From the NCBI GenBank assembly GCA_017305665.1, contig JAFKKH010000014.1, positions 168,903 to 232,902 on the forward strand: 64,000 nucleotides of DNA, read 5' to 3'. Each line of letters begins with the position of its first letter. The stretch's first letter is position 1. Below the pieces are notes generated by a model. It was not told where the DNA came from and did no database searches. It saw only the letters and a program-made list of their open reading frames with translations. This document shows positions 7,952 through 17,305 of the stretch, piece by piece. The DNA comes from Hyphomicrobiales bacterium. Lineage in GTDB: Bacteria; Pseudomonadota; Alphaproteobacteria; Rhizobiales; Xanthobacteraceae. Position numbers and translations under genes: made by a program.

Positions 7952-8899
7952 TCAGGCCGCGCGAACGGCCGCGGGCGTCTGCCGCGACGCAATGACGACG
8001 CCGGCCAGCACCAGCGCGTAGCCGACCAGATGGAACGGGCGCAGCGTCTCGCCGAGGAACAGGATCGCCATCGCCGAGCCGAACACCGGCATCAGATGCT
8101 GGAACGGTGCGGCGCGGTTCGGCCCGATCAGCGCGACGCCGCGGTTGAAGAACAGGTAGGCCAGCGCCGACGGGAAGATCGCGACATAAGCCAGCGTGGC
8201 GAAGGTCAGGCCATCGAAGGTCAGCGTCGCATTGCCCGACGCAAGTTCCCACACTGAAAACGGCACCAGCATCAGCGCACCGCAGCCCGTCGTGAAGCCG
8301 ATCAGCGAGAGTTGATGGGTTCTCGGCCGTCGCGGCATCAGCGCGGAATAGAGGCCGAACGCGAACATGCAGGCGGCGTACATCAGGTCGCCCTTGTTGA
8401 GGCGGATGCTCGCAAGCGCGGTGATGTCGCCGTGAAGGATGATGGTCAGCACGCCCGCGAGCGAAATCGCGATGCCGAGCGATTGCCAGCGGGTCAGGCG
8501 CACGCCGAACAGCGTCAGCGACCACAACGCCACGAACAGCGGCCCCGACGATTGCATCAGCAGGCCGTTCAGGGCCTCGGTGTACTGCATCGCTGCGTAG
8601 GACAGCACGTTGTTGATGGCGAAACCGGTCGCCGAGAAGGTCAGCATCAGCGGCCAGTGGGAAATCAGGGTTTTCCAGTCGCGGCGCAGGTGCGGCCATG
8701 CGAACGGCAGCAGCAGGAGGAAGGTGCCCAACCAGCGGAAACAGGAGAGGGTGATCGGCGGGACGTGGCCCGCGACATAGCGTGCCAGCACCACGTTACC
8801 GGCCCAGAACAGCGAGGTCAGGGAGAGCAGCAGATAAGGCTGGTTGCCGAGCCATGTGATCGGCGAGACGGGGGTGGGCGGTGATGCGGGGGGCGTCAT
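7952..8899 (-). CDS. EamA/DMT family transporter
   Basis: A 315-residue inner-membrane protein with ten predicted hydrophobic segments arranged as two EamA repeats (roughly residues 20-150 and 165-300). The YLLLSLTSLFWAGNVVLARY start and the AYLFFNRGVALIGPNRAAPF and FLGETLRPFHLVGYALVLAG stretches are typical of the RhaT/YdcZ-like drug/metabolite exporters. The substrate is unknown. It is followed upstream (on the same strand) by a paralogue at 9075-10040 with the same loop signatures, so the pair is a tandem duplication. Confidence 0.9.
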   Translation of the reverse strand: MTPPASPPTPVSPITWLGNQPYLLLSLTSLFWAGNVVLARYVAGHVPPITLSCFRWLGTFLLLLPFAWPHLRRDWKTLISHWPLMLTFSATGFAINNVLSYAAMQYTEALNGLLMQSSGPLFVALWSLTLFGVRLTRWQSLGIAISLAGVLTIILHGDITALASIRLNKGDLMYAACMFAFGLYSALMPRRPRTHQLSLIGFTTGCGALMLVPFSVWELASGNATLTFDGLTFATLAYVAIFPSALAYLFFNRGVALIGPNRAAPFQHLMPVFGSAMAILFLGETLRPFHLVGYALVLAGVVIASRQTPAAVRAA

Positions 8900-9074
8900 G
8901 AATCGGTCGCTAGTACCCGCTTTCCTGAAGACGAACCCGCTGCAACTGATGCAGGAATTTCAAACCGGCGGTACTGGACCGACGTTGCACCGGTTTGGTA
9001 GCACGGCACAACACCTGTTCGTGCAAGGCTACAATGCCCTGGCGTAATCGGCGTCGTGTCTTGTCATGACGACG

Positions 9075-10040
9075 CTATGACGGCGGCGCGGCTTGCTCGC
9101 CTTCGGCCACCGGCGCCTTGGGCGCGCGCGCCGCGATGACCACGCCGGTCAGCACCAGTGCATAGCCGACCAGATGGAACATGTGCAGTTGTTCGCCGAG
9201 GAAGACGATCGCCATGATGGAGCCGAACGCCGGGATCAGGTGGAAGATCGGGGCGGCGCGGTTGGCGCCGATCAGTTGCACGCCGCGATTGAAAAAGAGG
9301 TAGGCCAGCGTCGAGGGAAACACCATCACATAGGCCAGCGCCAGCAGGTTCGGCAGGTCGATCTGCATCATCGGCCGGACCTTCATCTCCCACACCACCA
9401 GCGGAATCTGCACGATCGCGCCGCAGCCGAAGGTGAAGGCGAGGAACGACATGCCGTCGATCGCCGGCCGCTTCAGCGCCATCACCGAATAGAAGCCGAA
9501 GATCGCCAGCGCCAGGATGAACAGCAGGTCGCCGTCGTTGAACCGGATCGCGGCGAGCGCGCTGAGGTCGCCCTTCAACAGGATCGCCAGCACGCCGAAC
9601 AACGAGACGCACAGCCCGATCCCCTGCTTCAGCGTCAGCGGGATGCCGAGCAGCGCCAGCGACCAGATCGCCACGAACAGCGGCCCGGCCGATTGCAGCA
9701 GCAGGATGTTGAGGGCTCCGGTTCGCTCCAGCGCGAGGTATTGCAGCGTGTTGAAGGCGCCGATGCCCGCGATCGAGATCAGCACCATGATGCCGAAATG
9801 CCTGCGGATCACCGGCCAGTCCTGCACCAGGTAGCGCCACGAAAACGGCAGCACGATCAGGAACGCGCCGCCCCAGCGGATGAAAGCCAGCGTCACCGGC
9901 GGGATGTGGCCCGCGACTGCGCGGCCGATCACGGCATTGCCGGCCCAGAACAGCGCGGTCAGGCTCAGCAGCAGATAGGGCTGGTTGGCGAGCCAGTTGT
10001 TCGACGGCGCGGCGCTGGGGATGTGGTCGGTGGCGGCCAT
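9075..10040 (-). CDS. EamA/DMT family transporter (paralogue of neighbour)
   Basis: A 321-residue ten-segment EamA exporter. NNWLANQPYLLLSLTALFWAGN, AYLFFNRGVQLIGANRAAPI and FLGEQLHMFHLVGYALVLTG correspond almost residue for residue to the adjacent 7952-8899 gene, indicating a local duplication followed by divergence. The C-terminus is a short charged tail (APKAPVAEGEQAA). Direction is the same as the paralogue and they are separated by 175 bp with no visible feature, so they could share a promoter. Substrate unknown. Confidence 0.9.
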   Translation of the reverse strand: MAATDHIPSAAPSNNWLANQPYLLLSLTALFWAGNAVIGRAVAGHIPPVTLAFIRWGGAFLIVLPFSWRYLVQDWPVIRRHFGIMVLISIAGIGAFNTLQYLALERTGALNILLLQSAGPLFVAIWSLALLGIPLTLKQGIGLCVSLFGVLAILLKGDLSALAAIRFNDGDLLFILALAIFGFYSVMALKRPAIDGMSFLAFTFGCGAIVQIPLVVWEMKVRPMMQIDLPNLLALAYVMVFPSTLAYLFFNRGVQLIGANRAAPIFHLIPAFGSIMAIVFLGEQLHMFHLVGYALVLTGVVIAARAPKAPVAEGEQAAPPS

Positions 10041-10259
10041 TGTGAATCCGGTTACAGGCCGTGCAGGCGCCGCCCGGTTCTTCCGGGCCGAGGGCTGCCC
10101 GGCTCGTTCAGAGACACCGATTTGCGTTGCTCATCAATGGCGCTGTTGCATTGCGTCCATGCGTGAGGCGGAACGCGTGGCGTCCGGCTTTTGCGCTCAC
10201 GCTTGCCGGAGGAGCAGTGTAGCATGGGCCGATGTTGTTGACGTGATCACGGGTGAGAC

Positions 10260-11216
10260 ATGACGGGATCTTCGCATCGGCGCGAGCCATGGCCTGAATT
10301 GCCCTATGCGGCGTGGCGCGACACCTGCGAGACCCTGCAGTTGTGGACACAGATCGTCGGCAAGGTGCGGCTGGTCCGGACGCCGTGGCTCAATCATTCC
10401 TGGCATGTGGCGCTGTATGTCACCGCGCGCGGATTGACGACCTCGCCAATTCCGGATGGCGCGCGCACTTTCCAGATCGATTTCGATTTTCTCGACCACG
10501 TTCTGGTCATTGCGACCAGCGACGGCGCGCAGCGGCGGTTGCCGTTGAAGCCGCAATCGGTGGCTGCCTTCTATGCCGCGGTGATGGCGGCGCTGGCGGA
10601 TCTCGGCATCGAGGTGACGATCGATGACATGCCGAACGAGATTGCCGATCCGACTCGCTTCGGTGACGACCGGCAGCACGCCTCGTACGACGCGGATGCG
10701 GCGCAGCGCTTCTGGCGCGTGCTGGCGAGCGCCGATCGCGTCTTCAGGCAATTCCGCACCGCGTTTCTCGGCAAATGCAGTCCGGTGCATTTCTTCTGGG
10801 GCAGCTTCGATCTCGCGGTGACGCGGTTTTCAGGCCGACGGGCGCCGCTGCATCCCGGCGGCGTTCCCAACCTTCCGGACGATGTCGCGCAAGAAGCCTA
10901 TTCGCACGAGGTAAGCAGCGCCGGCTTCTGGCCGGGCGGAGGCGCGATCGACTATCCGGCGTTCTATTCCTACGCCTATCCCGCGCCGGATGGATTCGCG
11001 TCGGCACGCGTCAAGCCCGACGCCGCGTTCTTCAGCAAGGACCTCGGTGAATTCCTGCTGCCCTACGACGCGGTCCGCAGCGCGCCGTCGCCCGACGATG
11101 CCTTGTTGCAATTCCTGCAGACAACCTATGAAGCGGCCGCGGATGGCGCCAAATGGGATCGTGCCGCGCTGGAATGCGCGCAGGGCAAACCGGGCCGGCC
11201 ACGGCGGGTCTCGTAG
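10260..11216 (+). CDS. DUF5996 family protein
   Basis: A 318-residue soluble protein starting EPWPELPYAAWRDTCETLQLWTQIVGK. The middle has the DDRQHASYDADAAQRFWRVL and KCSPVHFFWGSFDLAVTRFSGRRAP stretches that I associate with the DUF5996 family; a conserved His/Trp/Phe-rich pocket is visible there. No reaction is known for the family. The gene is alone on this strand, between the EamA pair and a convergent ybaK-type gene that ends seven bases past its stop. Confidence 0.8.
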   Translation: MTGSSHRREPWPELPYAAWRDTCETLQLWTQIVGKVRLVRTPWLNHSWHVALYVTARGLTTSPIPDGARTFQIDFDFLDHVLVIATSDGAQRRLPLKPQSVAAFYAAVMAALADLGIEVTIDDMPNEIADPTRFGDDRQHASYDADAAQRFWRVLASADRVFRQFRTAFLGKCSPVHFFWGSFDLAVTRFSGRRAPLHPGGVPNLPDDVAQEAYSHEVSSAGFWPGGGAIDYPAFYSYAYPAPDGFASARVKPDAAFFSKDLGEFLLPYDAVRSAPSPDDALLQFLQTTYEAAADGAKWDRAALECAQGKPGRPRRVS

Positions 11217-11223
11217 CCTCGCG

Positions 11224-11697
11224 TCAGGCCGTCACATCAGCAACGACGGCCTGAAGCGCCTTGCAGGCATCTTTGGGATCGAGCTGGATCTGCAGGCCGC
11301 GCTGGCCGCCGTTGATGAAGACTTTCGGCTCGTTGATTGCTGCGGCCTCGATCGCGGCCGGCACGCGCTTCTTCTGGCCGAACGGGCTGATGCCGCCGAC
11401 GTGATAGCCGGTGAGCCGCTCGGCATCCGCCGGGCGCATCATCTTCGCCGCCTTGCCGCCGAACGCACTCGCGAGCTTCTTCATGCTGATCTCGCGATCC
11501 GACGGCACGATCACGCAGACCGGCTTGCCGTCGACTTCGGCCATCAGTGTTTTCAGCACGCGCCGTGGCTCCGCGCCGAGCGCGGCGGCGGCCTGCAGCC
11601 CGATGCTGTCGGCTTCGGGATCGTAGTCGTAGGCATGCAGCGTGAAGGCCACGCCGAGCTTTGCCAGCGTTTGCGTCGCGCGCGTGGTTTTTGACAT
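11224..11697 (-). CDS. ybaK: Cys-tRNA(Pro)/Cys-tRNA(Cys) deacylase, YbaK/EbsC family
   Basis: A 157-residue trans-editing protein that hydrolyses mischarged Cys-tRNA(Pro). The fold markers are GLQAAAALGAEPRRVLKTLM, the basic MKKLASAFGGKAAKMM helix including the catalytic Lys region, and the GYHVGGISPFGQKKRVP loop that is diagnostic for YbaK. Length is normal. It is convergent with the DUF5996 gene. Confidence 0.93.
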   Translation of the reverse strand: MSKTTRATQTLAKLGVAFTLHAYDYDPEADSIGLQAAAALGAEPRRVLKTLMAEVDGKPVCVIVPSDREISMKKLASAFGGKAAKMMRPADAERLTGYHVGGISPFGQKKRVPAAIEAAAINEPKVFINGGQRGLQIQLDPKDACKALQAVVADVTA

Positions 11698-11825
11698 TGC
11701 GGTCCGACCCTGATGTCATGCCGGAAGAGGCGGCGGAAAATCGAGACATGGTCGTTTTGCCATGAAAGCAACAGGCGGGAAATCCCGCGGCACGGACGGC
11801 GCGCAACCAATGGATCGGATGTCGC

Positions 11826-12023
11826 ATGGATAAGCCTGCACCTCAGGATGATCCCGAGCCGGACGGCAGTCGCCGGGGCGCGCTGGTTGGCCTGGCGATC
11901 GCCGTGGTGCTGCTCGTGGTCGGGCTCTGGCTCGCGCGCGAGCTTCATTCGGCGAGCCAGATTCAGGACTGCGTGATGTCGGGCCGCTCCAATTGCCAAC
12001 CCATCGACGCGCCGTCACGATAA
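11826..12023 (+). CDS. small single-pass membrane protein, hypothetical
   Basis: Sixty-five residues: an acidic, Pro-rich N-terminus (MDKPAPQDDPEPDGSRRG), one hydrophobic helix (ALVGLAIAVVLLVVGLWLAR, about residues 19-38) and a short tail with two Cys (QDCVMSGRSNCQP). The charge pattern suggests an N-in/C-out topology, placing the Cys pair in the periplasm. It precedes the gamma-glutamyltransferase gene by 42 bp and may share its transcript. No named family. Confidence 0.6.
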   Translation: MDKPAPQDDPEPDGSRRGALVGLAIAVVLLVVGLWLARELHSASQIQDCVMSGRSNCQPIDAPSR

Positions 12024-12065
12024 GTTGCCACACGACAACGAACAAAAAGGATGCAGGGCAGGATC

Positions 12066-13760
12066 ATGACTGGAAACTGGCGCGAGCGTGCGGGCACCCC
12101 CTTCGATTGTCAGAAACTGCCGGCGTCGGGAAGCCGCGGCGTGGTGGTCAGCAACCATCCGCTGGCGTCGTCCGCGGGCGCGGAGATGCTGGCGGCCGGC
12201 GGCAACGCCATCGATGCGGCGATCGCCACGCTGTTCACGCTGACCGTGGTCGAACCGATGATGGTCGGCATCATCGGCGGCGGCATGGCGCATATCCGTC
12301 TCGCCGACGGCAGCCACCGCGTGGTCGACGGCCAGAGCACCGTGCCGCGCAGCGTCAGGCCGGACACCTACACGTCGAAGCCGGGCTCTGCGGCCCATGT
12401 GTTCGATACGGTCGGCGAGGAGAACCTGATCGGCGCCAAGGCGGTCGCGGTGCCGGGCTCGCTGAAGGCGTGGTGCGAAACCTTGCGCAACTACGGCACC
12501 ATGAGCCTTGCCGATGTGCTGCAGCCCGCCATCAAGCACGCCGCGCGCGGCTATCTCGCCACGCCTTACCTGCACGAATGCATCAGCGATGTCGCGAGCA
12601 CGATGTCGCGCGACAAGCCGCTGTCGGCGATCTACCTGCGTGACGGTCAGCCGCTCAAGGCCGGCGATCGGGTGGTACAGGCCGAGTATGCCGAGACGCT
12701 CGAGCTGATCGCGCGTGACGGCGAGGGTGCGCTGTACGGTGGCCCGCTCGGCGACATTCTCGCCGATTACATGAAAGCGCAGGGCGGCTTCATCACGCGC
12801 GAGGATCTGACGTCTTACAGGACCGTCGAACGCGCGCCGATCCGCGCCAGCTATCGCGGCTGGGAGATCGCGGGTCCGCCGCCGCCCGCGGCATCCGGCG
12901 TGCACATCACCGAGATGCTCAACATCCTCGAAGGCTACGACGTCACGGCGATGGGTTTCGGCACGCCGGAGATGATCCATCTGCTCGCGGAAGTGCTGAA
13001 GATCGCGTTCGCGGATCGCGCGGCCGCAAGCGGCGATCCGGATTTCGTCGGCGTGCCGGTGGAGCGGCTGACCTCGAAGGACTATGCGCGCGAACGCCGC
13101 GAGGCGATCGACCCAAGGCGCGCGCAAAGCTGGAGCGCCGGTGTCAAACAACTGGAGAGCGCCCACACCACGCACATGACGGTGGCGGATGCTTTTGGCA
13201 ACGTGGTCGCGACCACGCAGACCATCAACGACCTGTTCGGCGCCAAGGTCATGATTCCCGGCCTCGGCGCGATCGGAAACAACTACCTGAACCTGTTCGA
13301 TCCGCGTCCGGGCCATGCGCTGTCGCTCGCGCCCGGCAAGCGCGTCACCACGTCGATGTCGCCTGTCATGGCGCTGCGCGGCGGCAAGCTGGTTTATGCG
13401 CTCGGCCTGCCCGGCGGAAAGCGGATCTTTCCGAGCGCGTTTCAGGCGCTGGTCAACCTCATCGATCACGGCATGACCTTGCAAGAGGCGGTCGAAGCGC
13501 CGCGAGTCTGGACCGAGGGCCATGCGCTCGAGGTCGAACTGGCGTTTCCCGACAATGTGCGCGCGGCGCTGACGTCCATGGGGCATGAGGTCGTGCAGAT
13601 GCCGACCGTCGGCGGCGGCATGAACGGCGTTCACGTGCGCGACGACGGCACCGTGTCGGGCTCGGCCTGCTGGCGCGCCGACGGCACGCCGGTCGCGCTC
13701 GCCGGCGGACTGGCCCGCGCCGGCGTCCGGTTCGGGATCGACGGCAAACCGCGGGCTTGA
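12066..13760 (+). CDS. ggt: gamma-glutamyltransferase family protein
   Basis: A 564-residue Ntn-hydrolase precursor that self-cleaves before its catalytic threonine. That residue is Thr368 in the TTHMTVAD motif (Thr-Thr-His-x-Thr/Ser-Val), followed by the FGNVVATTQTIND signature; the C-terminal GGGMNGV contributes late active-site glycines. Unlike typical periplasmic GGTs there is no signal peptide (MTGNWRERAGTPFD), so it is probably cytoplasmic, in the way YwrD/PgsD-like or acylase-type relatives are. It may act on gamma-glutamyl compounds or be a cephalosporin-acylase-like amidase. ATG 12051 is an alternative start. Confidence 0.9.
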   Translation: MTGNWRERAGTPFDCQKLPASGSRGVVVSNHPLASSAGAEMLAAGGNAIDAAIATLFTLTVVEPMMVGIIGGGMAHIRLADGSHRVVDGQSTVPRSVRPDTYTSKPGSAAHVFDTVGEENLIGAKAVAVPGSLKAWCETLRNYGTMSLADVLQPAIKHAARGYLATPYLHECISDVASTMSRDKPLSAIYLRDGQPLKAGDRVVQAEYAETLELIARDGEGALYGGPLGDILADYMKAQGGFITREDLTSYRTVERAPIRASYRGWEIAGPPPPAASGVHITEMLNILEGYDVTAMGFGTPEMIHLLAEVLKIAFADRAAASGDPDFVGVPVERLTSKDYARERREAIDPRRAQSWSAGVKQLESAHTTHMTVADAFGNVVATTQTINDLFGAKVMIPGLGAIGNNYLNLFDPRPGHALSLAPGKRVTTSMSPVMALRGGKLVYALGLPGGKRIFPSAFQALVNLIDHGMTLQEAVEAPRVWTEGHALEVELAFPDNVRAALTSMGHEVVQMPTVGGGMNGVHVRDDGTVSGSACWRADGTPVALAGGLARAGVRFGIDGKPRA

Positions 13761-13812
13761 TCCTCGTCGCGCAAATGCCTCGCGTATCGCGAAGGCACGA
13801 TCTATCAGCGTC

Positions 13813-13935
13813 GTCATTCCGGAAGCCGCGTAGCGGCTGTCCGGAATCCATATCCCCTGTGCTGACGCATCGGACAAAAGCCGTCACGGGGGTTATGGAT
13901 TCCGGGTTCATCGCTGCGCGATGCCCCGGAATGAC
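13813..13935. repeat. palindromic repeat (GTCATTCCGG type) between convergent genes
   Basis: Outer arms GTCATTCCGG (13813-13822) and CCGGAATGAC (13926-13935) enclose inner arms GGAATCCATA.CCCC / GGGG.TTATGGATTCC. It lies between the converging ggt and S10 peptidase genes, a common location for REP/bidirectional terminator-like elements in this group. Confidence 0.75.
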
Positions 13936-13951
13936 GGAAGAACTTCAGTCG

Positions 13952-15520
13952 CTACTCCGCCTTCATCATCGCGCGGACCGTGTCGCGCAGCGCCTGCCGC
14001 GACATATCGCGTGAATAGAACATGTGGCCGCCGGGATAGACCGCGAGCTTGACGCGGTCGCGCGAGCCGAAGGTCGGCAATTGATCGAGCCGGATCTGCG
14101 TGCCGAAATACGGCGTCGCCAGATCGAACAGGCCGTGCGCCACCAGTAGCTTCAGTTTCGGGTCGTCGGCGAGAATCTCGCGGATGTCTGTCATCGATTG
14201 CACGCCGCTGCGGTTCTTGCCGAAATCCCAGGCGCGATTGACCGCGCCGTTGAGCAGTTCGTAGGAGCCTTCGGGCCGCCACTTCAGCTTGTGCGCGTAA
14301 AGCTCGTAGGCCGCCGCCGTCAGCGGCGCGAGCAAAGGCGTCTCGGACGGATCGCCGAAGTCCGCCGAACTTGAATCCGGATAGGGATCGAAGCCGAGTA
14401 CGCTTCCATCGTAACGCCCCGTCACCTTGCCGTTGCGGCGATCGAAGGCGCGACGGAATTCGCTGACGTCGAAACGCCCGGCCAGCCTGCGGCTTTCCTC
14501 GCGGTCGATGCCGGTCAGCGCGGCGAAGCGATCGGCGAGGCGCGTGGTCGCCTCCTTGTCCGCCTGACCCTTCATCAGGTCGGTGAGGAAGTCGCCCCGT
14601 GCGTAGGTCTCGACGTCGGCCACGTCGGCCCGCGTCAGCGTTCCGCCTTTCTCCTTTTCGCGCGCCACCGCCGCCATGCTGGGAAGGCTCGCCACGAAGC
14701 GCGTCATGCCGGTGCCGATCACGTCGCCGAAATCCAGCGCCGGTGAAATCAGGACGAGGCCTTTGACGGCGATGCCCTGCCGCGTCTGCAGGTTGTGCAC
14801 GATCTTCGGCCCGCGAATGCCGCCATAGCTTTCGCCTGTGATGAATTTTGGCGATTGCATCCGGTCGGCCTTCTCCAGCCAGCGGCGGATTACCAGCGCG
14901 ATGGAGGCGACGTCGCCATCCACGGTGAAGAAATGCTTCTTCGCCTCGTCGCTGCTCGCGACCATGCGGCTGTAGCCGGTGCCGAGCGGATCGATGAACA
15001 CGAGATCGGTGAAGTCGAGCCAGGTCTCCGCATTGGGCTCGAGCGCGGGCGTCGCGGAGAGGCCGTTCGGTCCGGCCTGCATCGCGATCCGCCACGGGCC
15101 GTTGCTGCCGAATTGCAGCCAGGCCGAGGACGCGCCGGGGCCGCCGTTGAACACGAACGTCACCGGACGCGTCGCGGGATCGGCGCCGTCGAGTTGATAG
15201 GCTGTCGTGACGAGATCGGCCTGCGGCTCGCCCTTGTCGTTGAAGATGCGGATCGCGCCCGCGGTCGCGGTGAAGGCCAGCGAGCGGCCGGGCAGCGCGA
15301 GGGTGTGCTTGGTGACGGACTGCGGCGGCAGGCGGCGATGATCGGCTGCGGCGGTTGCGCCGTGTGCGGATTCGCTGTCGCCTTTCGGGGCCGACGGCTT
15401 CGCGTCGCTGTGATGCGGTGACGTTGTCGGCGGCGCGTCGTCGGCGCGAACCATGGCCGGGAACAGCAGTGCCAGCAGGACCGCCGAGACAAAGGCTTGG
15501 CGGGTCATTGAATTGAACAT
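13952..15520 (-). CDS. S10 family serine carboxypeptidase-like protein
   Basis: A 522-residue exported alpha/beta-hydrolase. The signal peptide is MTRQAFVSAVLLALLFPAMV with cleavage after RA. A Pro/Ser/His-rich linker follows. The oxyanion motif FVFNGGPGASSAWLQFG (about 123-138), nucleophile Ser231 in TGESYGGIRG, Asp in HGLFDLATP and His in GGHMFYSRD complete the serine-carboxypeptidase triad. Family members remove C-terminal residues from peptides; substrate here is unknown and the location is periplasmic or extracellular. The ribosome site and start codon lie within a 28-bp tandem duplication. Confidence 0.9.
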   Translation of the reverse strand: MFNSMTRQAFVSAVLLALLFPAMVRADDAPPTTSPHHSDAKPSAPKGDSESAHGATAAADHRRLPPQSVTKHTLALPGRSLAFTATAGAIRIFNDKGEPQADLVTTAYQLDGADPATRPVTFVFNGGPGASSAWLQFGSNGPWRIAMQAGPNGLSATPALEPNAETWLDFTDLVFIDPLGTGYSRMVASSDEAKKHFFTVDGDVASIALVIRRWLEKADRMQSPKFITGESYGGIRGPKIVHNLQTRQGIAVKGLVLISPALDFGDVIGTGMTRFVASLPSMAAVAREKEKGGTLTRADVADVETYARGDFLTDLMKGQADKEATTRLADRFAALTGIDREESRRLAGRFDVSEFRRAFDRRNGKVTGRYDGSVLGFDPYPDSSSADFGDPSETPLLAPLTAAAYELYAHKLKWRPEGSYELLNGAVNRAWDFGKNRSGVQSMTDIREILADDPKLKLLVAHGLFDLATPYFGTQIRLDQLPTFGSRDRVKLAVYPGGHMFYSRDMSRQALRDTVRAMMKAE

Positions 15521-15571
15521 CGTCTGCTCCTGGTCCGTCGCGAAACATCGTCTGCTCCTGGTCCGTCGCGA
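15516..15571. repeat. 28-bp tandem duplication covering RBS and start codon
   Basis: Two perfect back-to-back copies (15516-15543 and 15544-15571) of a 28-bp unit. Read on the minus strand each copy contains GGAGCAGACGATG, i.e. a ribosome site and an ATG. Because 28 is not a multiple of three the upstream ATG (15548) opens a different frame from the S10 peptidase ATG (15520). Confidence 0.95.
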
Positions 15572-15960
15572 GAGCGAAAGCTTTGCCGGAAAACTGTGGC
15601 AGGTGAGGGACCTGCCCAGTACCGCCTATCTGGCGCGGTTCGTTCGGACGCGGAGATTCGGATGATGTGGCCGTTCGCGACGCCGCCACACGGCCGCCCC
15701 AAAGCGGACGCGGGTGGCTTGGTCCGAACAGGATTTTTAGGGGAAATCAATGGTTTGGAAGCGGCGTTTGGGTCTTTTGGCGGCCGTTCCGGCTTGCGTC
15801 CCCCGCCTGCATCCTTTATCCGATGGGACGCCTCGCACGCGAGCGGCCCCCGGCCGTAATTTCGGCTGGGCAAGCCACGGCATGATCCCGAAACGACGGA
15901 CACCGCTTCGCCGGGATACATCATGCGCTAACACGTCAAGTTGCAGAGGATCCTCTCGAA
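15572..15960. other. intergenic region upstream of purA
   Basis: About 390 bp without a credible gene. Short frames here lack ribosome sites and family likeness. It must contain the promoters of purA (rightward) and of the S10 peptidase (leftward); an AT-rich patch GGATTTTTAGGGG near 15732 is the only visible candidate. No clear structured leader was recognised. Confidence 0.5.
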
Positions 15961-17253
15961 ATGACCAACGTTGTCGTCGTCGGTGCCCAGTGGGGTGACG
16001 AGGGGAAGGGCAAGATCGTCGACTGGCTGTCGGAGCAGGCCGACATCGTCGTCCGCTTCCAGGGCGGCCACAACGCGGGCCATACGCTGGTCATCAACGG
16101 CAACACCTACAAGCTCGCGCTGCTGCCGTCGGGCGTGGTGCGCTCGTCGAAGCTGTCGATCATCGGCAACGGCGTGGTGTTCGATCCGCAGGCTTTCGTC
16201 GACGAGGTCGAGAAGCTGAAGGGGCAGGGCGTCAAGGTCTCACCGGACAACCTGCGCGTCGCCGAGAACGTCACGCTGATCCTGCCGCTGCATCGCGAAC
16301 TCGACTCCTTGCGTGAGAACGCCAGCGCGGCGACCGCGATCGGCACCACCCAGCGCGGCATCGGCCCCGCCTATGAGGACAAGGTCGGCCGCCGCGCCAT
16401 CCGCCTGATGGACCTCGCCGACCCGCAGACCCTGCCGCACAAGATCGAGCGGCTGCTCGCCCATCACAACGCGCTGCGCCGCGGCCACGGCATCGCCGAA
16501 GTGAATGCCGGTGAGCTTCTGAAGACCCTCGCCGCAATTGCGCCGCGGGTGCTGCCCTATGCTGACAGCGTATGGAATCTGCTCGATCACAAGCGCCGCG
16601 AGGGCAAGCGTATCCTGTTCGAAGGCGCGCAGGGTGCGCTGCTCGACGTCGACCACGGCACCTATCCCTATGTGACCTCATCCAACACGGTGGCGGCGCA
16701 GGCCGCGACCGGGACCGGCATGGGCCCGAGCGCGCTCGGCTATGTGCTCGGCATCTGCAAGGCCTACACCACCCGCGTCGGCCAGGGCCCGTTCCCGACC
16801 GAGCTGACCAACGAGATCGGCGAGCTGATCGGCCAGCGTGGCCGCGAGTTCGGCGTCAACACCGGGCGCAAGCGGCGCTGCGGCTGGTTCGACGCCATGC
16901 TGGTGCGGCAGACGGTCCGCACCTGCGGCATCCACGGTCTGGCGCTGACCAAGCTCGACATCCTCGACGGCTTCGACAGCATCGAGGTCTGCACCGGCTA
17001 CCGGCTGGACGGCAAGGAGATCGACCATTTGCCCGCGGGCGAGGGCGCCCAGGCCCGGATCGAGCCGGTCTACGAGACCATCGAGGGCTGGAAGGAGCCG
17101 ACCGCCAATGCCCGGTCGTGGGCCGACCTGCCGGCCCAGGCCATCAAATATGTCCGCCGGATCGAGGAACTGGTGGGCTGCCCGGTGGCTCTGCTTTCCA
17201 CCAGCCCCGAGCGCGAAGATACCATCCTGGTGCAGAATCCGTTCGAGGCTTAA
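15961..17253 (+). CDS. purA: adenylosuccinate synthetase
   Basis: A 430-residue enzyme that joins IMP and aspartate with GTP in AMP synthesis. The signature start [20 protein letters not shown] carries the catalytic Asp and P-loop, GGHNAGHTL has the catalytic His, and [15 protein letters not shown] and [20 protein letters not shown] complete the IMP/GTP site. [10 protein letters not shown] near the C-terminal third contacts aspartate. Full length. AGAGGA lies about 10 bases before the ATG. The next gene starts 52 bp after the stop. Confidence 0.97.
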   Translation: MTNVVVVGAQWGDEGKGKIVDWLSEQADIVVRFQGGHNAGHTLVINGNTYKLALLPSGVVRSSKLSIIGNGVVFDPQAFVDEVEKLKGQGVKVSPDNLRVAENVTLILPLHRELDSLRENASAATAIGTTQRGIGPAYEDKVGRRAIRLMDLADPQTLPHKIERLLAHHNALRRGHGIAEVNAGELLKTLAAIAPRVLPYADSVWNLLDHKRREGKRILFEGAQGALLDVDHGTYPYVTSSNTVAAQAATGTGMGPSALGYVLGICKAYTTRVGQGPFPTELTNEIGELIGQRGREFGVNTGRKRRCGWFDAMLVRQTVRTCGIHGLALTKLDILDGFDSIEVCTGYRLDGKEIDHLPAGEGAQARIEPVYETIEGWKEPTANARSWADLPAQAIKYVRRIEELVGCPVALLSTSPEREDTILVQNPFEA

Positions 17254-17305
17254 CGGGATGTTACCGGAATACGTTCAAGGTTAAGGTTGGTAGCATTGAA
17301 GAGAT

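Noticed and set aside
12015-13877. 620-codon minus-strand frame antisense to ggt
   Set aside because: Third-position GC shadow; serves no recognisable domain, and ggt motifs are intact on the plus strand.
13813-13935. CRISPR-like repeats among the intergenic palindromes
   Set aside because: The repeats are single palindromes of different families at gene ends, with no regular spacer array or cas gene.
13908-15689. 593-codon minus-strand frame overlapping the S10 peptidase
   Set aside because: Arg/Gln/Ala-rich frame shifted relative to the real gene; it passes through the duplicated ATG but has no domain.
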